A stretch of 45,845 nucleotides of DNA from Branchiostoma floridae (taxonomy: Eukaryota; Chordata; Leptocardii; Amphioxiformes; Branchiostomatidae). Made by a program: the position numbers and the translations under genes. Shown here in pieces: positions 38,240 to 45,845 of this stretch. How positions within the stretch are numbered: the stretch's first letter is position 1; each line of letters opens with the position of its first letter. Location: contig NC_049979.1 of NCBI RefSeq assembly GCF_000003815.2, forward strand, positions 34,707,118-34,752,962, read 5' to 3'. Under the pieces are notes generated by a model. It was not told the origin of the DNA. It made no database searches and saw nothing but the letters and a program-made list of their open reading frames with translations.

Positions 38240-41142
38240 ATGCCACCCAACAGACATGAAAACGAGGTCATTTCTAATGGTGATCACTACCCAGCGGCAG
38301 ATGCAGTACCCCCTCCACCTACAGACAAGAAACTTTTTACACCTGGGCCAATGGGAGTTAGTCTCACCACCAAACAGGCCATGCTTCGTGACGTCGGGTC
38401 ACGTGATGTAGAGTTTGTAAACATAGTCCGCTTCATTCGGCAGAGACTGTTACAAGTCGCAGGTAAGATGATAGATCTACCAGTAATGTTGTCTATGAAT
38501 TTTTAGTTAATTTAGATTCTCATAACTCCAGTGTATTAGACGTAGTTGGCTGATATTGACTCAAGGTCATCATGCATTTACATTTCTCATGTTTAAGAAA
38601 ATGTGGTCTAAAACTTCAGCCTCAACATTATCATTGGAATGAAATAGTATGAGAATATACAGTAGTTACATATGGATAAGGCCACACTAGCTTGATTTTA
38701 TGAATAACATCCCTGGCGACCCCAAGACTAATGCACGAGGGTGAAAAAGAGAAAAATCGGCAAAAAAATGCTGCTAAACTACAGGGCAGTCTTTCCCAGG
38801 CTTGGTTTGTCTTATGGTCACCTCCAGTAATGCTTAGGTCCCATTTCCAAACCGGGGCCCGGTTGTGCAACTTTCGGGAGGAAAAAGAATGATATAAAAG
38901 ACATCAAAATACGCAAAATGTCAACATAAGATTCATGCGCATGATTTGTGTACATTTCTAGGTATACATTTTAATTTTTCGTTTCTTTAAACGTCCCGGC
39001 CGGGGCCCGGTTTGGAAATGTGACCTAAGCCTAAGTCGGCATTTGTTTTTAGTGACATTCTTGTCTAAAGAGGGGTACAAGGGCACTGTGGTCCCAATCG
39101 CAAGCCCTGACCATGTGTCCCTTTCCCTGGAGAGCAGATCCTCTGGCAAGCATAAAGTTTTGATGAAGACCAGGGATGCTATTGGTTGACACGTTGCCAC
39201 AGTTTTTTTCAGAACAGAAAATTAATGCGGGCGCGGATGCCATCCATTAATCACGTCAGTGTGGCCTAACCTACTGTACAAGCCTGTAATTTTCCTCCTC
39301 ACTGCAGAGGCTTGTTACTTTGTGGATGCTATGAGTAGTTTTGGAGCAGTGCCTCTGGACCTGATTGGAGGATGCGTGGACTTCATGGTCAGTTCTGCCA
39401 ACAAGTGCATAGAGGGAGTTCCCGGGTTTGCCTACACCATCTGTAGGACTGACAGGCTGCTCAGCTATAAAGGTCAGGACACAGTTGGTCAAGTTGAGAC
39501 ATGTTTTCCTTCGTTCTTTGCCTGGCGATTACAATCATAACGGTTAATGCCAACTGCTTGTACAAGGTTTCTTTCAAAGTCTTTAAAATAAAATATGACT
39601 GTTTTATGCGGTCTGTCTCCCTTCGTGTAGGTAATTGATACACAATACATTTAAAATGTGTACTAACTTTTGCAGGCACTGTTTTTCTAACAGCTCCTGT
39701 CAGCAGGTGTGTTATTGTCTGATTTACCTGTTTGTCCCTACAGGTGTGGCCCGCAGCCTTACTTTAGACTTGGTGGAGCAGTATCTTGGCCTGGAGAAGG
39801 ATGGACAATTCCGCTTCACACCTCCGACTCACGTCATTCTGGCATTCTGTCAGGCGCTGTGTGAGTTGGAGCAGGAAGGAGGGGTGCAGGGCAGGGCAAA
39901 ACGGTATGGGGGCATTGGTGCAACCTCGAAAACCTGCTGGATTTGTATTTGACCCATTCAAACCGCGGGGCTTTTGAGGCCTGCGCCAATTTTTATGTCA
40001 CATAACTTGAGAACGGCTTTGTTGATAGGTAATCGATATAAGATGGCGCAGCCCAACTGGTAGTGCTAGTTTACCTTTATCCGCGGGGTAACCTATATCA
40101 GTTGTCTCTAAAAGCAAGGTATTTAGGGATATCATGTCGACGAACGGTGGTTTCAATTTGCATTAGATTGAAAGTATTGCAATTTGAAACCAACGTTCGT
40201 CGACTTTTATCCCTAAATTCTCAGTTTTTAAATACAACGGACATAGGTTACCCCGCGGATAAAGGTGAACTAGCGTTGTGTTAGATATGCATGACGTTAT
40301 TTTATGCGTACGTCTGTGTCTCTTTACGTGTCTAACTCAAGATGTTGACCGATTCAGTTATCAGGCAAACCACAAGGTGCTTCAACATGGGATGGCTGCA
40401 CTAGGCTTCAAGGAACTGTTGGATGAGACCCATGACGGTTACATAGTCACGTCGTACCGTTTCCCCGACCATCCGGCCTTCAGCTTCGAGGACTTTTACT
40501 CACGTCTCAATGAAAAAGGTGACACGGAATAAAACTGAAATAAGTGTTTGCACACTCTGCATTTTGTCCAAACTTTTTACAAAGATTTGACTGTTTTCTC
40601 TGTTAGTATTCACATGCTGTTAGCTAAACTGTATCCTGTTAAACTAATTAACAGCGTCACATTTCCAAACTTGGTCCCGGTCAGGATGTTCGTGGAAACG
40701 ACACGTAGAAATGTATACGTAAAATATACTAGTATACAAATAATGTCCATGACTATTCTCTTTAAGTCTTAGGTAGTTTAGCGTCTTTTATTTTGGTATT
40801 TCACTGCGTAGTTTAGTGTCTTTTATTGGGGGTATTTTCGTTCCCGAAAGCTGCCCGGCTGGGCCCCGGTTCGAAAATGTGACGTAGGCCTTATTTTGTT
40901 CTCTTTACTTATGAGTCTGGACACTTTCGGTCCTCTGTCTTCTCACAGGTCAGGCGATCCACCCAAAAAAGGGTACAAAGGCAGACAGCTTCCGTGTGGC
41001 CACCATTGGTCATCTGTTCCCGGAGGACATGCAGCATCTTCTGCACTGTATACAGGAGGTGTGTGCCGACATGGGTATCCCTCTGCCTATGAAACAGTTT
41101 CCAAAGAAATCTCCAGGAAAGCAGCTGTTAAACTTATTCTAG
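38240..41142 (+). CDS. 2-Aminoethylphosphonate:pyruvate aminotransferase-like, internally deleted
   Basis: Exons: 38240-38462, 39308-39472, 39744-39903, 40358-40518, 40949-41142 (301 codons with stop). Visible motifs: [20 protein letters not shown] at the N-terminus, [19 protein letters not shown] (the Asp that contacts the PLP ring), [14 protein letters not shown] with the PLP lysine, [13 protein letters not shown], and [15 protein letters not shown]. These are PhnW-type class V aminotransferase signatures. The roughly 100 residues normally between LLQVA and VDAMSSF, including the cofactor phosphate-binding segment, are not present in the 845 bp between exons 1 and 2. Exon 1 joins exon 2 in phase (phase 1), so the frame is open but the enzyme would probably be inactive. 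The start ATG has a good context (gcgccATGcc). AATAAA follows at 41149. Confidence 0.8.
38677..39268. mobile_element. Possible MITE with a second one nested inside, aminotransferase intron 1
   Basis: Outer ends ataaggccacact (38677) and agtgtggccta (39258) are inverted. Inside lie the inverted ends cttaggtcccatttccaaac (38833) and gtttggaaatgtgacctaag (39010-39029). The inner pair is convincing; the outer pair rests on about 10 bp only. Confidence 0.5.
38833..39029. mobile_element. MITE with ~32-bp terminal inverted repeats
   Basis: The left end cttaggtcccatttccaaac continuing cggggcccgg is the reverse complement of the right end, with two mismatches. About 197 bp, non-coding. A related element is at 40655-40885. 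Confidence 0.8.
40066..40273. mobile_element. Fully palindromic MITE in aminotransferase intron 3
   Basis: Ends ctagtttacctttatccgcg and cgcggataaaggtgaactag are inverted repeats, and pairing continues inward (atgtcgacgaacggtggtttc with gaaaccaacgttcgtcgac) almost to the centre. About 208 bp. The end also occurs at 32549. Confidence 0.85.
40655..40885. mobile_element. MITE related to 38833-39029, aminotransferase intron 4
   Basis: The left end gcgtcacatttccaaacttg and the right end ggttcgaaaatgtgacgt are inverted repeats with mismatches. Inside, tagtttag(c/t)gtcttttatt is tandemly repeated. Confidence 0.6.
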
Positions 41143-42164
41143 CAAACGAATAAATAGGACAGACTTGATGTAGAAAATGTGGGGCTATGCCTATGGGGAA
41201 AACATAAATCTGACCATTTCGTGTTTCTGAAACCGTGTGAATTCTATTTCTATCTTTTGTAAACCAAATTAATACGAGGTCGAAAATATTGAATCGATGT
41301 AGTCATAGCAATAACGATTGTTGTGTGATGATGTAAAAATAGAGATCTTCAGACACAGTACACACAGTACACACAACCTTGTTTCTGTGTTTTTGGTGCC
41401 ATTGATATTCTAGACAATGTGAAAAAGTGATGGTTTGAATGATTTCCTTTATCTGATTTAAACCTTGTTCTGATGAACCGGTATATATAAGGGCTACATA
41501 TCCCGGATTCCTGTATATGGGACTTGCATCAATACAGGTTTGCGTGTTTCTCATTTCAACGCGTCTCTCAAAACCAGCAATGCAGTATATATATATACTG
41601 AAAAATAGGTCAATTATTGGATAACGAAACAGTACAGGGTGGTATAATTGTCAAAACGTTGACAAGCCTTGGTATGTTGTCACTATACGCTACTACATGG
41701 ATAAACAAAACCACTATAACCACATAAAGTTGGTGGGAGATACTATTCTCATCAACTCACTATAACCAACATAAAGTTGGTGGGAGATACTATTCTCATC
41801 AACTCGATCCTCACCAACAGTGTAGAGATATCTCCAATAAGGTAAATCATAGAAATTTCATACGCATAATGTATAGGTGCCGTACTATTAACAGACTAAA
41901 CTTTGCCTGCAATAATGGTTTGCCCTAATAAGCATAATTGATGAGAGTATGCTGTATTTCCTTTTTTCTTTTTGTTTTCTTATGAATGGAAATTGTAGAA
42001 AGCTAATATATACGCAAAGATACATTATATTAATTAGTTTCTGATTTGTATGCTAGCGGCAATACTTCAAAAGTAAATTCCCAATCCCAAGGTCCATTCG
42101 TTTGATCTAGGTTAATAAGTTTACCATATGAATTATGGAGACTCCGTTTGTCTAAAAGAATCCA
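41143..42164. other. Intergenic, with a 46-bp tandem duplication
   Basis: The block cactataacc...agttggtgggagatactatt repeats at 41712 and 41758 (period 46). Otherwise AT-rich with no gene seen. The two flanking genes converge here. Confidence 0.7.
41149..41154 (+). promoter_or_regulatory. Polyadenylation signal AATAAA
   Basis: The canonical hexamer 6 bp after the stop of the aminotransferase-like gene. So close to the stop it would give a very short 3' UTR. Confidence 0.5.
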
Positions 42165-44894
42165 TCATGGAACGTTGTGATTGGCCAGGTGTGCCGTATG
42201 TCTTTGTGGCCTCATGTCGTCCATCTTGTGGAATAGTTCTTCAGGCGTCGGCCGCTTCGTTGGGTTGACAATCCAGCAGGACCTGATGATGCGGTACACC
42301 GACATGGGACAGTTCTCCGGCTGCTGCAGACGGACTCCTTTCTTCAGTAGTTCCAACAGTGTGCAAACATCCGGGTGCATGGGACCCCCCGCATAGCGCG
42401 GCTCCTCCCCAAAGCTGGCGATCTCCCACAGCAGCACGCCGTACGACCACACGTCACTCTCGCACGTGTACACCCCGTCCCGTAACGACTCCACGGCCAT
42501 CCACTTCAGCGGCAACACCTCGTCCTTCCCGCCCTGGCTGGCGCGTTCGTACGCCGACGACTCGTAGATGTCACGCGCCAGCCCGAAATCCGCGATCTTC
42601 GCTATCTTCCTGTCGCTGATTACGACGTTACGAGCTGCGATGTCCCTGTGCACGATCTTCAGACGTGCCAGCTCCGATAACCCACAAGCAACGTCACAAG
42701 CAAAACCTAGCCGTTCTAACAGTTTGCTGTTCCCAGTGACCTTGTAATGTTCGCGCAAACTCCACAGGTACCGCCGCAGTTCTTCATTGCTCGCGTACTC
42801 TACAAGAATGTACTGAGGCTCAGACTTAGTCATAACGCCATAAAGCTTCACTACATTCGGGTGTCCCTCTTTGTCCTCGTGGATCCTGGTGAGGATGGTC
42901 ATTTCGCGGTGAAAGTCGCGGACAGCCGACGGTGTCATGCGGTCAGGCCGGATACACTTAGCGGCCACCAAAACCTGGTAGCCCGCGGGAACGCGCAGTC
43001 TTGCCCTTACGACATGACCGAACTTTCCTTCGCCAATCATGTGTTCGAAACGAATGTCCTCTTTTTCTACTTCCCATGATGAAAGGGTTTCTGTGAGAGA
43101 AGTCATTTCTGAGTCAACCGATGGCTGTTCCGGTGTTCTTGGACGGCGGTGAACATTAGCCCTTTTTACCAGGATACCAGTCATGACGCAACCGATGATA
43201 GCAATGGTCAGGAAAACAGACGTCAGCACTACAACAAAGACTTGATTATTATCAGGAATGGCGGCGATCTGACAAAATTCCCCCGACTGTCCTTCTGCAC
43301 AAGTACAGCTGCCATTGACTGGATCACAGGAGGCGTTGTTCTGACAGTAACAACTCAAGCTGCAGTTCAGTCCAAATGTGCCAGGTGCGCATATGTGCTC
43401 ACACCAGTCTCCATGACGGCCCGGAGGACACACACAACCCTCCCACCTGTCACACGTCCCTCCATACTCACAGTCACACACTTGGCTACAATCTTCCCCG
43501 TGATAGTTTGGTCGACATTCCGTGGCGTTTAGAATGAAAGTCGCATTAAAATGTTTACCATCTTCAGCTTGTACAATGCAGCTATATCTACCGTTAGCTG
43601 ATTCTAGGACCGGATGAAAGCTAATGGAACTGTTCTGTACTGTCCCTTCTTCGATGACTTTTGTGTCGTTATGTCCATTTCCAGCTTGATAAACTAACGT
43701 CATATTTGCTACACGGATGTGTGGAGCCACACAGGTCAGAGTCACGTTGGTACCAATGTACTTCACGAGGGAATCGCCAGGTGTCTCTACGATGACAACC
43801 TCCGGCCAAGGAATATCACAGGCTCGTCCTCTCCAGCCCGGACGGCACTCACACGCGCCGTTAAAGCCATGGCAACGAGCGCCGTTCTTACACACACAGT
43901 CCTTGTCACAGTACACGCCGTACCGGCCTTCAGGACACCCTGCAAAGTTGTACTGCAATGTGTAGTCAAACAAATTGGGTACACTCCCATCCAAAGTAAC
44001 GTAAGCTTGACATCGTATCCAGTATGCTGGTGATGTTGACCAAATCTCATTCAGCTCTATAGCAACGACGTAACGGTCATCTTCTCCGAGCTCTTTTCGG
44101 AACTGAACACTCCCTACCCACTGAGGCAACTGGTCATCGTAATACGTGTCCAACAATGTAATCTTTCCCTTATTGTTCCCTTGACGATCACGACAGTTCA
44201 GTTCAAGCCGACCTTGTTGTGAATCTTCTCCAAGAAACAACACTGAGACCAAATCCTGATTTGAATCGAATTTTGTGGCGCTGCCGACGAATCTCAAGGA
44301 ACAGTCACCTCTCAGGACTAAGTTATCAGCGTACGTCCTCGGTAAAGAGAGCTGAAAATAGTCCTCGTGCTTGGCGGCTACCTGTCCGTTGAAAGAAATA
44401 TTAAATCCGTCACTACGGAATACGGTATGATTCCCACCACTCTCTCTGTCAGGAATTCGAAGGACGGGGGTTTCGCATCGTTTGTTATAGAATGGCGGGT
44501 ATCCCTCCGCGTCCAGGACAACGATAACAAGTGTAACGTACAGAGCGTTCTTGTTCCCTGTGTTTGTCAGCTCCACCGTCAGGTTGTACCGCGGGCGGTA
44601 CTTGTAGTCCAACGGAGCTGCCACAATCAACGCCAGGTCCTCCACACGAACTCCAAACCTTCCCAACTCATCCCCTGCGATGATCTTTACGGACCAAAAC
44701 GACCCATTGCAGCCTTTTTCAGAACTAGCGCTGGCGTTGAGAAACTCTGTCAGATACACTACTATACTATTGATTGACACATCCTCGCGTATTTCGACAT
44801 TATGAACTGAACCGGAAAGGTTTTGAAAAGCCTGGAAGCCAGACAGCAGCTCGGTCAACAGAAGAACAGCACAGAACGTAGCACGAATCGCCAT
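42165..44894 (-). CDS. Intronless receptor tyrosine kinase with cadherin-like, EGF-like and Ig-like domains
   Basis: 909 residues from the ATG at 44894, which opens a clear signal peptide (MAIRATFCAVLLLTELLSGF). Numbering below adds 22 for a longer non-ATG frame. Order: cadherin-like repeat (about 52-158; IREDVSINSIVV, LDYKYRPRYNLTVE, VVLDAEGYPPF), an unassigned region with few cysteines (160-340), EGF-like (342-381), Ig-like (387-478; VTLTC...GRYSC), two EGF-like repeats (482-563), membrane span (574-598), tyrosine kinase (636-917). The kinase keeps GEGKFGHV, AAK (Lys668), Glu686, HRDIAARN, DFGLARD and PLKWMAVES, so it should be active. EGF plus Ig recalls Tie receptors, but there are no fibronectin repeats and the cadherin-like module is unusual. 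No intron interrupts 2.7 kb, which suggests retroposition. Ligand unknown. Confidence 0.9.
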   Translation of the reverse strand: MAIRATFCAVLLLTELLSGFQAFQNLSGSVHNVEIREDVSINSIVVYLTEFLNASASSEKGCNGSFWSVKIIAGDELGRFGVRVEDLALIVAAPLDYKYRPRYNLTVELTNTGNKNALYVTLVIVVLDAEGYPPFYNKRCETPVLRIPDRESGGNHTVFRSDGFNISFNGQVAAKHEDYFQLSLPRTYADNLVLRGDCSLRFVGSATKFDSNQDLVSVLFLGEDSQQGRLELNCRDRQGNNKGKITLLDTYYDDQLPQWVGSVQFRKELGEDDRYVVAIELNEIWSTSPAYWIRCQAYVTLDGSVPNLFDYTLQYNFAGCPEGRYGVYCDKDCVCKNGARCHGFNGACECRPGWRGRACDIPWPEVVIVETPGDSLVKYIGTNVTLTCVAPHIRVANMTLVYQAGNGHNDTKVIEEGTVQNSSISFHPVLESANGRYSCIVQAEDGKHFNATFILNATECRPNYHGEDCSQVCDCEYGGTCDRWEGCVCPPGRHGDWCEHICAPGTFGLNCSLSCYCQNNASCDPVNGSCTCAEGQSGEFCQIAAIPDNNQVFVVVLTSVFLTIAIIGCVMTGILVKRANVHRRPRTPEQPSVDSEMTSLTETLSSWEVEKEDIRFEHMIGEGKFGHVVRARLRVPAGYQVLVAAKCIRPDRMTPSAVRDFHREMTILTRIHEDKEGHPNVVKLYGVMTKSEPQYILVEYASNEELRRYLWSLREHYKVTGNSKLLERLGFACDVACGLSELARLKIVHRDIAARNVVISDRKIAKIADFGLARDIYESSAYERASQGGKDEVLPLKWMAVESLRDGVYTCESDVWSYGVLLWEIASFGEEPRYAGGPMHPDVCTLLELLKKGVRLQQPENCPMSVYRIIRSCWIVNPTKRPTPEELFHKMDDMRPQRHTAHLANHNVP

Positions 44895-45845
44895 CTTCCC
44901 TTTGTAGGACAATGACCTTCTGATACAGTACCAAGTTTCCTCTCTCAGTTGACTGTTCAATTCTTTACCCTTGAGGAAGTAATTTTCTGTTCCTTCTTGT
45001 TCCTCTTTTATCGGGCTGTAGTGTCACTTCTTCCTAAAACCTAGACAGAAAGCAAACAACAAAGTTCACTGTCATGACTATTTTGTTACAGTAAAAGAAT
45101 TCACGTCCGAAATTCACGTTTAAACTTAGGCATTGTGCTACTGTAATTCTTGATTGTTAACGGTAACTCGATTCTTGCGACTGTGGTGGTCACTATACAC
45201 CCCCCCCACTCCCAAAACAAACAACTCATAATAGTGTTTGATTACTGTGTTGTGGTAGCTCGAAAAACCTTGCCCAGTCGTGAACTACTAGTTCTCCCCC
45301 CAAACCGCTAAAATTATCGACCGTAACATAAATAGATTTACAATTAGTGTGATCACTCAGGCATTTTCGTCCTTTATCCATTTCACCTCAGGCTATAAAA
45401 GTGTAGTCATTTCTAAGTGGCACCTAGATTTACGTGTCATTGACACTGTGCAGAGGCGCAGACAAAAAGGTCACACACGGAAATGGTGCCTTAGAAAAAT
45501 ATTCTACCGTAGTTGAGGCTACCATTTTTTTTTTGGGGGGGGGGGGGGGGGGTGATGTTGGTTCGACATACAAGTACGTCGTAGTTGGGGCGATCTCTAC
45601 TTGGTAACAGAGTGACACTGGTAGCTGGCTGAACTACAGATACATCGTAGGTCACTTCAGTGATTAGAACATAGAAGAATGGACCTCACCAGACCGTCGT
45701 TATTCGCTAAGATACGACATTATAGTTTGTATAAGGCACGATGTTTATACATAATATTACGTCGTATTGTCACCAAGATAAACATAACAAATACACCGAC
45801 TGTGATGCAATAAGTAGCGGAGAAGCCAAAATACATCGTCTCGCT
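44895..45845. other. Upstream flank of the kinase gene
   Basis: No gene seen. T11/G18 homopolymers lie at 45524-45552 and a C run at 45200-45207. The promoter and any 5' UTR exons should lie here, but I see no definite TATA box. Confidence 0.4.

Noticed and set aside
44895-44960. Upstream extension of the kinase frame by 22 residues
   Set aside because: It starts at TTG, not ATG; the ATG at 44894 opens a proper signal peptide and has a better context.

Overview
This is animal nuclear DNA, most likely from a lancelet (Branchiostoma). Genes have many short phase-1 exons with GT/AG introns. Simple repeats, minisatellites, palindromic MITE-like elements and retroelement remnants are dense. The gene content is a type II membrane collagen-lectin cluster, a kinase receptor, a PHOSPHO-type phosphatase and a PhnW-like aminotransferase. 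The organism call is an inference from gene and repeat content; nothing in the window names the species. Three runs of N mark assembly gaps (1015-1114, 4497-4920, 30425-30524).

Left part (1-28 kb): an array of a 206-bp satellite, then four tandem minus-strand paralogues (called A, B, C and D; start codons at 7287, 13014, 18375 and 26783). Each is built from the same cassette of phase-1 exons: start exon, two short proline-rich cytoplasmic tail exons (one with an NPxY motif), membrane span, coiled-coil neck, collagen Gly-X-Y exon and C-type lectin domain. They look like type II membrane collagen-lectins, in architecture comparable to collectin-12 or MARCO-like receptors. The copies differ in modular ways: neck length changes by whole heptads (60, 81, 81 and 123 bp), the collagen exon of D has a 60-bp duplication, the sugar-site motif is EPD in A-C and QPD in D, copy A lost a lectin cysteine and copy B lost one splice donor. 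Between the genes lie inverted relatives of the left-hand satellite, a 43-bp minisatellite, inverted repeats near the first exons, unclassified interspersed repeats and a 5'-truncated Penelope-like element with a hammerhead-ribozyme-like motif.

Middle (28.5-32.4 kb): a five-exon minus-strand gene, assembled here from splice sites, encoding a 173-residue secreted helical protein of no family I recognise. Its last ten codons are one unit of a 30-bp tandem repeat that runs on into the 3' UTR.

Right part (33.5-45 kb): an intronless HAD phosphatase of the PHOSPHO1/PHOSPHO2 family (minus); a LINE reverse-transcriptase remnant; a perfect-looking foldback element; a plus-strand 2-aminoethylphosphonate:pyruvate aminotransferase-like gene that lacks about 100 residues of its core yet stays in frame; and an intronless receptor tyrosine kinase (minus) with a cadherin-like module, EGF-like repeats and an Ig-like domain. 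Apart from the lectin cluster the neighbouring genes show no clear operon-like or functional unit; the phosphatase/aminotransferase pair may be coincidental.
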